Origin: CAVRUZ01 sp963724495
GTDB taxonomy: Bacteria; Actinomycetota; Actinomycetes; Propionibacteriales; DAIQRJ01
Length of the DNA stretch: 64,000 nt
NCBI GenBank assembly: GCA_963724495.1
Contig: CAVRUZ010000002.1
Coordinates: forward strand, 930,001 to 994,000
Reading direction: 5' to 3'
How positions within the stretch are numbered: position 1 is the first letter of the stretch; each line of letters starts with the position of its first letter. A model generated the notes under the pieces. It searched no databases, was not told the origin of the DNA, and saw only the letters and a program-made list of their open reading frames with translations. This document shows positions 16,685 to 26,455 of this stretch, piece by piece. Position numbers and translations under genes: made by a program.

Positions 16685-18718
16685 TCAGACCTGTCGTCGC
16701 TCGGCAACCGCTGAGACGATCTCCGCGACCGCCTCGTCCACCGGAACGCCGTTGTCCTGCCGGCCGTCGCGATAGCGGAAGCTCACCGCACCCGCTGCCT
16801 CGTCTTCGGCGCCGGCGATGAGGACGAACGGCACCTTCTGCTTGGCGGCGGTCCGGATCTTCTTCTGCATCCGGTCGTCCGACGCATCCACCTCGACCCG
16901 GATCCCCTGCTGTCGCAGCTTGTCGGCGACGCCCTCCAGGTAGGGCACGAACGCTTCCGCCACCGGGACGGCCACGACCTGCACGGGTGCGAGCCACGGT
17001 GGGAAGGCTCCGGCGTAGTGCTCGGTCAGGACGCCGAGGAAGCGTTCGATGGAGCCGAACAGGGCGCGGTGGATCATCACCGGTCGCTGGCGCGACCCGT
17101 CGGCGGCGGTGTACTCGAGCTCGAACCGCTGCGGTTCCATCAGGTCGACCTGGATCGTGGAGATCTGCCACGTCCGGCCGATCGCGTCGCGCGCCTGCAC
17201 GGAGATCTTCGGGGCGTAGAAGGCGGCCCCGCCCGGATCGAGTACGAGCTCCAGGCCGCTCGCGTCGGCGGCCGCCTGCAGTGCGGCCGTGGCACGCTCC
17301 CACTCTTCGTCGGTGCCGATGGACTTGTCCGGGTCCCGGGTCGACAGCTCGAGATAGAAGTCGTCCAGGCCGTAGTCGCGAAGCAGGTCGAGCACGAACG
17401 CCAGCAATGACCGGATCTCACCGTCGAGCTGCTCGAGCGAGCAGTAGATGTGCGCGTCGTCCTGCGTCATGCCCCGGACCCGGCTGAGCCCGTGCACGAC
17501 GCCGGACATCTCGTAGCGGTACACCGAGCCGAACTCGAACATGCGCAGGGGAAGCTCACGGTAGGACCGGGTGCGCGTCCGGTAGATCAGGCAGTGCATG
17601 GGGCAGTTCATCGGCTTGAGGTAGTAGTCCTGCCCCGGCTTGACGACTCCGCCCTCGGCGTCGCGTGTCTCGTCCACGTGCATCGGCGGGAACATGCCTT
17701 CGGCGAACCAGTCGAGATGACCCGACGTGCTGAAGAGCTCCGCCTTCGAGATGTGTGGGGTGTAGACGAACTCGTAGCCGGCTTCGACATGCCGCTGCCG
17801 GGAGAAGTCCTCCATGGCCTTGCGGAGGATGCCGCCCTTGGGATGGAACAGCGCCAGTCCGGATCCGACCTCGTCCGGGAAGCTGAACAGGTCGAGCTCG
17901 ACTCCGAGCCGGCGATGGTCGCGGCGCGCTGCCTCCTCCATCCGCTGCCGATGGGCCTTGAGTGCGTCACGACTCTCCCAGGCCGTGCCGTAGATGCGCT
18001 GCAGCTGGGGATTCTTCTCACTCCCCCGCCAGTACGCGGCGGCGGTGCGCGTGAGGCCGAACGCCGGGATGTAGCCGGTGTGCGGAAGATGGGGACCGCG
18101 GCAGAGATCCTTCCAGGCAAGGGATCCGTCCCTGCGGTGGTTGTCGTAGATCGACAGCTCCCCAGACCCGACCTCCGCCCCGGCACCCTCTGCTGTCGCC
18201 TCGGCCTGCGAGCCCTTGAGCCCGATCAGCTCGAGCTTGTAGGGCTCGTCCGCGAGTTCGGCCCGTGCCTCGTCGTCGCTGACGACCCGTCTGGAGAACG
18301 TCTGCCGCTCGCGAATGATCTGCTGCATGCGCTTTTCCAGCACTGCAAGCACCTCAGGTGTGAACGGCTCCGGTACGTCGAAGTCGTAGTAGAAGCCGTC
18401 TGTAATCGGAGGGCCAATACCCAACCGGGCCTGCGGAAACTCTGCCTGCACGGCCTGGGCAAGCACATGTGCGGACGAGTGCCGGATGATCGAGCGGCCG
18501 TCGTCGGAGTCGGCCGTCACTGGCTCCAGGACGTCGCCGTCAGCAGGCTGATACGCAAGGTCGACCAGTCGGTCGGTGCCGTTGCCCACGACACGGGCAG
18601 CGACAACCTCGCGGCCACCTTGCCCCGCCTCGTCGAAGAGTGCAGCGGTGGTGGTGGTCGAGCCAACCGTCCGCTGCAGTTGGTCTGCGCCGGTCCGGAT
18701 CGACACCACCACGTCCAT
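16685..18718 (-). CDS. thrS: Threonine-tRNA ligase
   Basis: Charges tRNA-Thr. It has 677 residues, with an N-terminal TGS domain, the second editing-type domain with HSSAHVLAQAVQ and the C-terminal class II synthetase core. Zinc-ligand region MNCPMHCLIY, motif 2 FEFGSVYRYEMSGVVHGLSRVRGMTQDDAH and motif 3 GSIERFLGVLTEHYAG are present, followed by the anticodon-binding domain ending VAERRQV. The ATG at 18718 has a GGAGCAGG sequence just upstream. The 163 bp to the divergent aldo/keto reductase gene must hold promoters for both; I could not recognise a T-box leader. Confidence 0.96.
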   Translation of the reverse strand: MDVVVSIRTGADQLQRTVGSTTTTAALFDEAGQGGREVVAARVVGNGTDRLVDLAYQPADGDVLEPVTADSDDGRSIIRHSSAHVLAQAVQAEFPQARLGIGPPITDGFYYDFDVPEPFTPEVLAVLEKRMQQIIRERQTFSRRVVSDDEARAELADEPYKLELIGLKGSQAEATAEGAGAEVGSGELSIYDNHRRDGSLAWKDLCRGPHLPHTGYIPAFGLTRTAAAYWRGSEKNPQLQRIYGTAWESRDALKAHRQRMEEAARRDHRRLGVELDLFSFPDEVGSGLALFHPKGGILRKAMEDFSRQRHVEAGYEFVYTPHISKAELFSTSGHLDWFAEGMFPPMHVDETRDAEGGVVKPGQDYYLKPMNCPMHCLIYRTRTRSYRELPLRMFEFGSVYRYEMSGVVHGLSRVRGMTQDDAHIYCSLEQLDGEIRSLLAFVLDLLRDYGLDDFYLELSTRDPDKSIGTDEEWERATAALQAAADASGLELVLDPGGAAFYAPKISVQARDAIGRTWQISTIQVDLMEPQRFELEYTAADGSRQRPVMIHRALFGSIERFLGVLTEHYAGAFPPWLAPVQVVAVPVAEAFVPYLEGVADKLRQQGIRVEVDASDDRMQKKIRTAAKQKVPFVLIAGAEDEAAGAVSFRYRDGRQDNGVPVDEAVAEIVSAVAERRQV

Positions 18719-18881
18719 CTCGCCTGCTCCTTCGTGTCTCGTGCGGCCGGGTCTCCGCCCGGCCGAGCCGCCTGCACGGAGAGCCGAATGCCGCTCCGCC
18801 CGGCCAGCCTAGTCAGCAGCATCGGCCGGTTCCGCGCCAATAACGGTCCCGCACCACGGCCCGACGCACGCGTTCGCCAGA

Positions 18882-19910
18882 ATGACGCCCATGGATCGAC
18901 ACCCCACCGCCGGACCGCTGGCCCGTGAGACCCACCCCCTCGGCTCGACCTCCGTCCGGGTCAGCCGGCTCGCTCTCGGATCCGCACCGCTCGGCGGGAT
19001 GGTGCAATCGGTACCCGATCAGGTGGCAACCGATGTGGTGCAGACGGCCCTCGACGCCGGCCTCACCTACGTCGACACAGCTCCGCACTACGGCCGCGGT
19101 GTCGCCGAGGAGAGGCTGCGGCAAGCACTCGCCGGTCGCCCCCGCGACTCGTTCGTGCTGTCCACCAAGGTAGGCAGGCTGATCGTGCCGGCCGACGGGC
19201 CGGCGGACACGTCGGAGTTCCACGACGCCGGGGCGACGAAGGGCGTCTTCGACTTCTCCGCCGACGGGATCAAGCGGTCACTGGCGGAGTCACTCGAGCG
19301 CCTCGGGCTCGACCGGGTGGACGTGGTCCTCATCCACGACCCGGACGACCACGCCGATCAGGCGATCGCAGAGGCCTACCCCGTGCTGGCCGACTGGCGC
19401 GACCAGGGCGTCGTGGGTGCCATCGGCGTCGGCATGAACCAGGGCGCCGTCCCCACGCGGTTCATCCAGGAGACCGACATCGACTGCGTGCTGCTGGCGG
19501 GGCGCTACAGCCTGATCGACCAGGAAGGTCAGGCCGACATCCTCCCCGCCGCCGCCGAACGCGGAGTGAGCATCATCATCGGTGGCGTCTTCAACTCCGG
19601 GGTCCTCGCCGACCCACGACCGGACGCGACGTTCAACTACAGCCAGGCTCCGGCCGAGCTCATCGAACGGGCGCGGGCCATCCGCGACGTCTGCACCGAA
19701 CACGGCGTGACCCTGCCCGCAGCCGCGTTGCGGTTCCCGCAGGCCCATCCGGCCGTCACGACCGTGCTGATGGGCGCCCGGTCCACCGACGAGGTGGCGG
19801 CGAACCTGACCGCGTTCGACGCCGACGTCCCGGTGGCGCTGTGGGCGGAGCTGGGCGAGCGGGGTCTGCTGCCGGCAGCCGAGGTCGCACTGCGCACCGG
19901 GAGCAGCTGA
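18882..19910 (+). CDS. Aldo/keto reductase (D-threo-aldose 1-dehydrogenase type)
   Basis: NAD(P)-dependent oxidoreductase of 342 residues with a TIM-barrel AKR fold. Catalytic-tetrad neighbourhoods are visible: Asp and Tyr in TYVDTAPHYGRG, Lys in VLSTKVGRL and His in VVLIHDPDDH. The middle stretch GVFDFSADGIKRSLAESLERLG is typical of the D-threo-aldose/L-fucose dehydrogenase group; the actual substrate is unknown. A second ATG three codons in is equally possible. It is immediately followed by the SDR gene with zero spacing, so the two probably act on related sugars or carbonyls. Confidence 0.9.
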   Translation: MTPMDRHPTAGPLARETHPLGSTSVRVSRLALGSAPLGGMVQSVPDQVATDVVQTALDAGLTYVDTAPHYGRGVAEERLRQALAGRPRDSFVLSTKVGRLIVPADGPADTSEFHDAGATKGVFDFSADGIKRSLAESLERLGLDRVDVVLIHDPDDHADQAIAEAYPVLADWRDQGVVGAIGVGMNQGAVPTRFIQETDIDCVLLAGRYSLIDQEGQADILPAAAERGVSIIIGGVFNSGVLADPRPDATFNYSQAPAELIERARAIRDVCTEHGVTLPAAALRFPQAHPAVTTVLMGARSTDEVAANLTAFDADVPVALWAELGERGLLPAAEVALRTGSS

Positions 19911-20666
19911 GTGGCCGGCGCGGAGCGGCGAGTGGCGGTGGTCACCGGCGCAGGCTCCGGTGTCGGCCGGGCAGCCGCGGTCGCCTTGGCCGAGGCTGGG
20001 ATGAGCGTGGTGATCGCGGGCAGGCGTGCAGACAAGCTGGCGGAGACCGCGGCGCTCATACCTGCCGAACGCGTGCTCTCCGTGGTGACTGACGTCACCG
20101 ACGAGTCAGCGGTCGAGGCGCTCTTCGCCTCCGCCGTGGAACGCTTCGGCCGCATCGACGTGCTGTTCAACAACGCCGGCGCGGGTGCACCAGCCGCACG
20201 CATCGACCAGGTGTCCCTCGACGACTGGCAGGCGGTGGTGGACGTCAACCTGACCGGCGTGTTCCTGTGCGCGAGAGCGGCCTTTCGGCAGATGGTGGCC
20301 CAGGACCCACCAGGCGGTCGGATCATCAACAATGGCTCGATCTCCGCGCACGTCCCTCGCCCGCAGGCAGCCGCCTACACCGCCACCAAGCACGCCGTGT
20401 CCGGCCTCACCCGGCAGATCGCGCTCGACGGCCGGGGGTGTGGCGTCACCTGCGGTCAGATCGACATCGGCAACGCCGCCTCGGACATGACCGCGCGCAT
20501 GGGCCAAGGAGCACTGCAGGCCGACGGGACGATGCGTCCCGAACCCACGATGGACGTCTCTGCGGTCGCCCGCTCGGTGGTGCTGATGGCGAGCCTGCCT
20601 CCCGACGCGACGGTGCTCGAGCTCACCGTGATGGCGAGCGAGATGCCCTACGTCGGGAGAGGCTGA
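19911..20666 (+). CDS. Short-chain dehydrogenase/reductase
   Basis: Classical SDR of 251 residues. It starts at a GTG directly after the stop of the aldo/keto reductase gene, so it is translationally coupled. Cofactor motif TGAGSGVG (about 12-19), NNAG at about 90, catalytic Ser and YxxxK (SISAHV...YTATK) are all visible. The sequence around NGSISAHVPRPQAAAYTATKHAVSGLTRQ suggests a sugar/polyol or 3-oxo reductase, but specificity cannot be read. A short hairpin (GAGCC-GGCT-GGCTC) overlaps the stop codon and could end the transcript before the convergent cupin gene. Confidence 0.9.
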   Translation: MAGAERRVAVVTGAGSGVGRAAAVALAEAGMSVVIAGRRADKLAETAALIPAERVLSVVTDVTDESAVEALFASAVERFGRIDVLFNNAGAGAPAARIDQVSLDDWQAVVDVNLTGVFLCARAAFRQMVAQDPPGGRIINNGSISAHVPRPQAAAYTATKHAVSGLTRQIALDGRGCGVTCGQIDIGNAASDMTARMGQGALQADGTMRPEPTMDVSAVARSVVLMASLPPDATVLELTVMASEMPYVGRG

Positions 20667-20685
20667 GCCGGCTGGCTCGGACCCG

Positions 20686-21018
20686 TCAGACCACCACAGA
20701 GTCGAAGCGCGCCCACACCGCCGGCATCTCCTCCGGCGTCACGGTGTGGAGTGTGCGTACGAGTTCGTCGATGTCGGGTGTCATCGAGACCACCACGGAA
20801 ACGGGCTCGTCTCCGACGGTCGCGAAGGTGTGCGGCGTACCAGCCGGGACCACGATGAACTCCCCCGACTCGAGCCGGTGCCGTTCGGTGTCGAGCACCA
20901 CGTCGAGGCGTCCGCTCAGGACGACGAATCCCTCGTCACCACTGCGATGGACATGCAGTGGTGCCTGATCGCCCTGATATGGATTGAGATCCCATCGCCT
21001 GAGCACGAAGTCGGCCAT
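20686..21018 (-). CDS. Cupin-domain protein
   Basis: Single small beta-barrel protein of 110 residues. The two cupin motifs are recognisable as HVHRSGDEGFVVLSGRLDVVLD (ligands His, His, Glu) and the second one near PAGTPHTFATVGDEPVS. No catalytic residues beyond the metal site can be assigned. The gene converges on the SDR gene with 19 bp between stops. Function unknown; such proteins often bind or isomerise small metabolites. Confidence 0.85.
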   Translation of the reverse strand: MADFVLRRWDLNPYQGDQAPLHVHRSGDEGFVVLSGRLDVVLDTERHRLESGEFIVVPAGTPHTFATVGDEPVSVVVSMTPDIDELVRTLHTVTPEEMPAVWARFDSVVV

Positions 21019-21079
21019 CGGGCGAGGCTAGGGATGAGCGGCCAAGCGGTCAACATTCAGATGCAGATCTTCGTTGTGT

Positions 21080-21988
21080 CTAACGGGTTCTGCCGCGTGG
21101 CTTGACGATGACGTCGTTCTTCTCGCCGCCAAAGGCCATGGCGATCCGCTCGATCAGGTAGTAGATGCCGCCGGTGATGATCGCCAGCGCGGAGGGAAAG
21201 GCGATCAGCGACAGGGTCAGACCTGAGATGAGGCTCAATCGCCAATGACGCATGGCCAGCCAGCACAGCAGAAGAGGAAGAAGCGCGGCGGCCGCGAACA
21301 GCACCAAGGGTATCCGCCACCCGACCTGGTCGGTCCCGAGGGATATCAGCACAGCGATCGGCCAGGCGAGGCCGAGAACGCCGAACAGCAGGGCCCAGGA
21401 AACGACCGCGACCGCGCCGGACCTGCCGCTCTGGAACACGGTTCGCAACGCGACCGCCGCCCACATGACCCAACGCCGGACGAACGGCACCTGGCTGTAC
21501 TGCATGGCCTGCCGGAAGATCGTGTCCGCCTCTTCGGAGGTGACCGCTTCCGGATCGTCGGGGATGGGATTCCCCGGCCGGTACAGGTGATCCTGCAAGT
21601 GGTCGTGGAGGAGCGCCGCCAGCGTGTGCCGGCCGTAGCGGGGGATCAACCAGGTCAGGAAAGAAGGGACAGACGCGAAGTCGCTGACGTCGTGCTCGGG
21701 AACCTCGAAGCGCCTGTCCCGGTCGATGTACCTGAACGGCTCGCGCAGCTTGAACGTGGCCGGCGTGACCTGACGGACGACAACCTCGGCCCCTCGTTCG
21801 CTGTACTTCTTGCTGAACGGGGCGGTCGATGCGTGATCGGTGTCCGTCGGCGGGTCTCCGATGTAGATGCGATAGAGGCGGTCGACGCCTTCACCGACAA
21901 GGTCCTGCTCACGTCGACCGGTCGCGAGCCTCAGTTCCCGCAGTTTGGCCTTGGTCGACTCGGCAGGAGTGTCCTGCGCATGCTCCAT
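21080..21988 (-). CDS. DUF1353 protein with C-terminal membrane segments
   Basis: 302 residues. The DUF1353 signature is the stretch VSDFASVPSFLTWLIPRYGRHT followed by ALLHDHL (about 108-145), a domain found in phage and bacterial proteins of unknown function. About four hydrophobic segments follow from residue 190 to 285, and the protein ends in a basic tail. The N-terminal 40 residues are charged. The combination of a DUF1353 domain with membrane helices suggests a membrane-anchored protein. No convincing ribosome-binding site decides between the first ATG and later ones. Confidence 0.72.
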   Translation of the reverse strand: MEHAQDTPAESTKAKLRELRLATGRREQDLVGEGVDRLYRIYIGDPPTDTDHASTAPFSKKYSERGAEVVVRQVTPATFKLREPFRYIDRDRRFEVPEHDVSDFASVPSFLTWLIPRYGRHTLAALLHDHLQDHLYRPGNPIPDDPEAVTSEEADTIFRQAMQYSQVPFVRRWVMWAAVALRTVFQSGRSGAVAVVSWALLFGVLGLAWPIAVLISLGTDQVGWRIPLVLFAAAALLPLLLCWLAMRHWRLSLISGLTLSLIAFPSALAIITGGIYYLIERIAMAFGGEKNDVIVKPRGRTR

Positions 21989-22131
21989 CTTCAGACCTCA
22001 CGATCTCCCGTGGATCCCCCGCGCGCTGATTCTTGTCGCGTCTCAAGAACGAATCCAGGCATTCACGCCACTCGACGTCTCAGCGACGCGACGGGATTTC
22101 GAGTTGCCGCGCTCCTCAATGGCCCCGCTCC

Positions 22132-23130
22132 TCAGTTGCACAGCACCGCCGCACCGGCGAATCGCCCGTGGGCCAGATCCGAGAGTGCACTCTGTGCGTC
22201 GTCCATGGCGTACTGGACGGTCGTTGCCCGGATGCCGAACCGGTCGGCGAGCTGGAGGAACTCCGTACCGTCGCGACGGGTGTTGGCCGTGACGCTGCGC
22301 AGCTTCTTCTCCTCGAAGAGCTCGTCGGCATAGTTCAGAGGCGGGATCGCCGAAAGCCAGATGCCGGCCACCGCCAGCGTTCCGCCCCGGTCGAGAGCGC
22401 GCAACGCAACGGGGACCAGGTCGCCCGCGGGAGCGAACAGGATGGCGCCGTCGAGTGGCTCCGGCGGGTCGTCGGTGGACTCACCCACCGAGTCCACCCC
22501 CAGGCTCGTGGCGAGCCGTCGGTTGGCCTCTCCCCTGGTCAGCACATGCACACGCAGGCCCTGGTGCAGGGCCACCTGGGCCGTGAGGTGGGCGCTGCCA
22601 CCGAAGCCGTAGATACCCAGGGCACCCGCGGGCGGGATCGCCGCACAGCGCAGCGCTCGGTAACCGATGATCCCGGCACACAACAGTGGCGCGGCATCCA
22701 CGTCTGGCACCGAGTCCGGTAGCCGGTAGGCGTAGGCCTCCTGCACGAGGCAGTAGTCCGCATAGCCGCCGTCGAGGTCCCAGCCCGTGAAGTCCGGCGA
22801 CAGGCAGAGGTTCTCCTCGCCACGCCGGCAGAACCGGCAGGTGGAGTCCGTGCGCGCCAGCCAGGGAACCCCGATCCGGTCGCCGACGGCGAAGCGCTGG
22901 CCACCCGGACCCACGGCCTCGACTCGGCCGACGATCTCGTGTCCGGGGACGACCCGGGGGCGACGCGGCGGCAGGTCTCCCTCAGCCAGGTGGAGATCGG
23001 TCCGGCAGACACCGCAGCAGACCACCCTGATGCGGACCTGGCCGGCGCCGGGTTCGGGGAGCGCCCGCTCGACGCGGACCAGTGGGGCGCCGTCGATCGG
23101 ACCGACGCGGTCGACCACCCAAGCCCGCAC
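22132..23130 (-). CDS. Zinc-dependent alcohol dehydrogenase
   Basis: Medium-chain dehydrogenase of 332 residues. The start is the GTG at 23130, preceded by a strong GGAGGAGG; the open frame further upstream is not supported. The catalytic zinc site is CCGVCRTDLH, the GHE motif PGHEIVG, structural zinc Cys cluster TCRFCRRGEENLC, and the Rossmann segment reads GIYGFGGSAHLTAQVA. The sequence resembles the AdhA/zinc-binding ADH group of actinobacteria, whose natural alcohol is unknown. A fragment of the 5' end of this gene is repeated at 26379-26440. Confidence 0.92.
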   Translation of the reverse strand: MRAWVVDRVGPIDGAPLVRVERALPEPGAGQVRIRVVCCGVCRTDLHLAEGDLPPRRPRVVPGHEIVGRVEAVGPGGQRFAVGDRIGVPWLARTDSTCRFCRRGEENLCLSPDFTGWDLDGGYADYCLVQEAYAYRLPDSVPDVDAAPLLCAGIIGYRALRCAAIPPAGALGIYGFGGSAHLTAQVALHQGLRVHVLTRGEANRRLATSLGVDSVGESTDDPPEPLDGAILFAPAGDLVPVALRALDRGGTLAVAGIWLSAIPPLNYADELFEEKKLRSVTANTRRDGTEFLQLADRFGIRATTVQYAMDDAQSALSDLAHGRFAGAAVLCN

Positions 23131-23342
23131 GACTTCCTCCTCCGACGTTGCCTGACCAACGAAATCGTCCCGGCATCCGTGACAGCGCTGACTCGACCTC
23201 AGGCGTCCAGCGCCCGCACGCATGCTCTCCCGCGGGGAAGAGTGGCGATGGGTCCCCCCGCTCGGGTGGCAGGAGCATCCTCGCCTGTCAAGTAACCTGT
23301 CGCTCTCTGTAGCCGAGCGCAGCATCCGCATAGGGGGACCTC

Positions 23343-24068
23343 GTGACCACCAGCCAGGATGACAGGCTTCTACGTTTCCTGGAGGAGGAGCCCCCGAGGG
23401 TCGCATCCACTCTGAAGTGGCCCGCCAGCTGGGTCAGCAGGGTGACGCCTCGTCGGATTCGGCTGCCGCTGAGGACCGCGGCAACACGGCTGGTCACTCC
23501 ACGTTCGAGGCACCTTCTGGGCTCGAGAGTCCGAGACTTGCAGGTCGCGGGCAAGCCGGTCCTTCTCCACGTGGGATGCGGCTCTGAGAACAAGCCGGGA
23601 TACATCAACATCGACTTGATCGGAGCCAGTGTCGACGTTGCCCTGGATTTGGCACAGGGGATTCCACTGGCGGACGAGACAGCGGACGGTGTCTTTCACG
23701 AACACGTCCTGGAACATCTCCCGATCAAGGTCGGATTTCAGTTCCTCAAAGAATGCCGACGCGTTCTCAAGCCAGGAGGCGTCTTGCGTGTCTGTGTTCC
23801 GGACGCTGGCGCATGTATCGATTCCTATGCCGGCAAGATCAGCTCCCAATGGGCGGATTCGGCTCCAGTTCCCATCATGGCAGTCGAAAAGCTGTTCTAT
23901 GAGCACCAGCACGTCGCTATGTACGATGCCACGAAGTTGACGGCGATGATGCGCCTTGCCGGATTTCATGACGTCGCTCAACGGCCATATGGTGACAGCG
24001 CACTCTCACCGATTCCCGACACAGAGCGTCGAAGTGCGGGTGGACTGCGCGTCGAGGGCAGGCGCTGA
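23343..24068 (+). CDS. SAM-dependent methyltransferase
   Basis: Class I methyltransferase of 241 residues. The GTG at 23343 follows AGGGGG at a good distance. SAM-binding motif I is LLHVGCGSENKPGYINIDL, and the later motif is HEHVLEHLPIKVGFQFLKECRRVLKPGG. Proteins with this exact motif set usually sit in polysaccharide or glycan clusters, but no glycosyltransferase is adjacent here. The C-terminal region is basic and the gene ends abruptly before a hairpin. The coding sequence has somewhat lower GC at third positions than the housekeeping genes by eye, hinting at transfer. Confidence 0.85.
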   Translation: MTTSQDDRLLRFLEEEPPRVASTLKWPASWVSRVTPRRIRLPLRTAATRLVTPRSRHLLGSRVRDLQVAGKPVLLHVGCGSENKPGYINIDLIGASVDVALDLAQGIPLADETADGVFHEHVLEHLPIKVGFQFLKECRRVLKPGGVLRVCVPDAGACIDSYAGKISSQWADSAPVPIMAVEKLFYEHQHVAMYDATKLTAMMRLAGFHDVAQRPYGDSALSPIPDTERRSAGGLRVEGRR

Positions 24069-24081
24069 GACGCTTGGGTAA

Positions 24082-24114
24082 GTGGGGGCGCATTCGACGA
24101 CATGCGGCCCCCAC
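24082..24114. terminator. Bidirectional hairpin between convergent genes
   Basis: GTGGGGG...CCCCCAC arms surrounding a GC-rich loop lie 13 bp after the methyltransferase stop and just before the 3' end of the convergent TagC-like pseudogene. The stem has one bulged G. Position and symmetry fit a terminator that serves both strands. Confidence 0.65.
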
Positions 24115-24119
24115 CTCAC

Positions 24120-26032
24120 TCAGCTCCGCAGAAGGGGTACGGATGCCCCGTTGTCCTCGTACGTGTTGCCAGTCCAGGTGACATTGGGACCAGCCGCGAT
24201 GCGCCCGGGGACCTTGTAGTAGGAGTCGCGGCCGAAGCGGTTGTTCTGGAAGGAAAGGACGACCGGATCGTTGATGGACAGGCCGTTGACGGTGATGGCG
24301 CCGCCGTACAGCCATGAGTGGCGGACCGACAGGCCGCCCATCTTGGCCTACGTTCTTGTTGAGTTGCACGCAGGCGTTCCCGGTGTACATGGCGGGGCTG
24401 CACAGGGTTCCACCGCTCTTGCAGTTCTGGCCGTTGGTGTTGCCCACGTCGGGGTTGAGGTTGGGGTTGATCAGGGAGTTCAGGATCTCGACATTGAAGC
24501 CGCCCTGGATCTGGAAGCCGTCGTTGTGGGTCCCGTCGGCGTGGCCGCCACCATCGTTGGACCACTTCGCCAGCTTGTCGACCCATGATCCGACCACGTG
24601 CACGGCCACGTCGGTGCCCGGGGCCGCGCCGTTGAAGACGCCGAATCCGTCGGTGGTGTTGCGGATGGTGCAGCGAGTCAGGGTGAAGTGGTGTCCGGTG
24701 ATGCCGTTCCAGCGGTAGTGAGGCACGTCGGGCTGGAACAGGCAGTCCTCGAACTTGATGTTCGCGGTGGTGGTCGAGGCGTAGATGTTGACGATCCCAC
24801 GGTCACCCGCCGGCGCTGTTTTCGTTCCACGGAACCGGCAGTTGCGGAAGGTGACGTCCCTGACCCCGCTGTTGATGTTGACCAGCCCGGTGATGTCCTG
24901 GTTGCTGATCGTCTGGCCCGACTTCGGGATGACGTTTCCGACGAACGTCGCTCGCGCCACGTCCAGCAGCAGACCACACGTCGTATTGGTCGGCTTGGGG
25001 TAGTTGGCGCCCAGGACCAGGCCCTGCCGGTATTGGAGGTTGGTCGTGCCTAGCCGCTGCCGGCGGTGTCGCGGCCACGTCGTCCTTGAAGTACACGTTG
25101 GCGTAGACGGGGGTGGTGCCGTAGGTGTTACGGGAAGCAATGCCGAGATAGAGCCCGACGCCGGCGGGGGTGGCGTAGATGGCAAGACCCTTGGGGGCGC
25201 GGTAGGCCAGACTGCGACCGGCGTAGGTGATGGTGGACGACACGACCTTGCGGGTGTCCATGTCCATCACCGTGATGCGCGAGTCGATGTTGGCGCTACT
25301 GCGCTGGGGGGATCCGGTGAAGACATAGAGGTGGCGGCCGTAGGGGGCGTAGCCGCGCATGGTGCCGAGATTGGTGACCGCGGCCGGCAGGCTGAAGCTG
25401 CTGAGCAGGGTCATCGACGCGGGGCTCCCGAACGGGAGCTTGTAGACCCGGTGTTTGTAGCCGGTGGTGGTCAGGTTTCGCACCAGGAGGCGCCGGTTGA
25501 CGGGGTCGACCGCACAGGTGATGTTCTTGCTACCGGCGAAGAACGTTTGCGGGGCGGCCGGGGCACTGCCGGGGACCCACTTGAACCGCTGCAGCGCGGT
25601 GGCGTTTCCGGTGGAGTTGGCCTTGCCTTCCATCCAGATGTAGGAGTCACTGCCGACCGACTCCACTCCGAAGGACAGGCCACGCCCGGCGTGCTTCACA
25701 TGCATGGTGCCCAGCGGTGCTCCGGTCATCGACACCCGGTTCAAGCACAGGTCGCCGGGAGCGCCGCCGGCAGGAACCTGCAGGATGAACAGCCGGCGAT
25801 TGGCATTGTCGAAAGCGAGGCTCTCGATGGCCCGGTTCACGTGGTGCAGGCTCTTGTGCTCGAACAACGTGTGGTTCGGCGACGTGAGATCGATACGAGG
25901 ACCGGCTGGTAGGGCGGCGCGCGCCATGGTCGGCGCGGCGATGGCGAGCCCACCCACAGCGAGACCCACGATGCCCGTCGCCTTCAGCATGGCGCGCCGG
26001 TCGAATCCGTGGGTAAGTGTTGATGTGCTCAT
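24120..26032 (-). pseudogene. Tat-exported TagC-like/right-handed beta-helix protein, two frameshifts
   Basis: Three adjoining frames read as one protein. It starts best at the ATG at 26032 (GGAG upstream) with a twin-arginine signal DRRAMLKATGIVGLAVGG. A beta-propeller-like part resembling the teichoic-acid TagC / P68-RBP family follows (IDLTSPNHTLFEHK, LSFGVESVGSDSYIWMEG). The frame changes near 25050 into a beta-helix, pectate-lyase-like part (GLVNINSGVRDVTFRNCRF, DGFQIQGGFNVEILNSLIN) and changes again near 24350 into the last 70 residues (SWLYGGAITVNGLSIND). Each change looks like a single-base indel. The intact product would be a surface protein of about 630 residues, perhaps polysaccharide binding or cleaving. 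Confidence 0.72.
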
Positions 26033-26378
26033 TAGGAACTCCAAGTGACTCTTAGCAACTGGGCAACTACGCTCAGTCAGAGTACTTGCCTAACTCGGCA
26101 CAATTGCAAGTCAGGAATATTCGCTCGTTTGGCAGGTCATTCGTTTGTCGACGCAAGCCTGCCCACCGACGCCTCTCAGAGGTCCATTCCTGGGATCCTG
26201 ACGCTCACGGCAGGGTCGGTATGCCGACCTGACCTGCTCGGCCTCAGGCGAGGTGATGACGCTCGCCGAGCGTCGGATGAACAGATAGCTGGAGGTCAGC
26301 GGAGTAGGCGCTCACGTCGCCGGCCGTCGCTTGTCTCAGGCGTCAGGAGACCGCGCGATGCAGCGCAGACCGATCGAA

Positions 26379-26440
26379 GAGCGCCCGTTCGACGCGGACC
26401 AGTGGGGCACCGTCGATCGGACCGACGTGGTCGACCAACC
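26379..26440 (-). pseudogene. Duplicated 5' fragment of the zinc alcohol dehydrogenase
   Basis: About 60 bp nearly identical to the 5' end of the alcohol dehydrogenase gene at 23059-23118, in the same orientation. Both translate to VGPIDGAPLVRVERAL after a VVD or LVD start. The rest of the dehydrogenase is missing. It lies between the DJ-1/PfpI stop and the TagC-like promoter region; the surrounding 26041-26455 holds no intact gene. It looks like a scar of a duplication followed by deletion. Confidence 0.7.
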
Positions 26441-26455
26441 CGAGGTCGCCTGGCG

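Noticed and set aside
15876..17303. 475-codon open frame that includes the HIT gene
   Set aside because: Its first 265 codons overlap thrS and the terminator hairpin in the wrong frame. The HIT start at 16508 has a clear ribosome-binding site.
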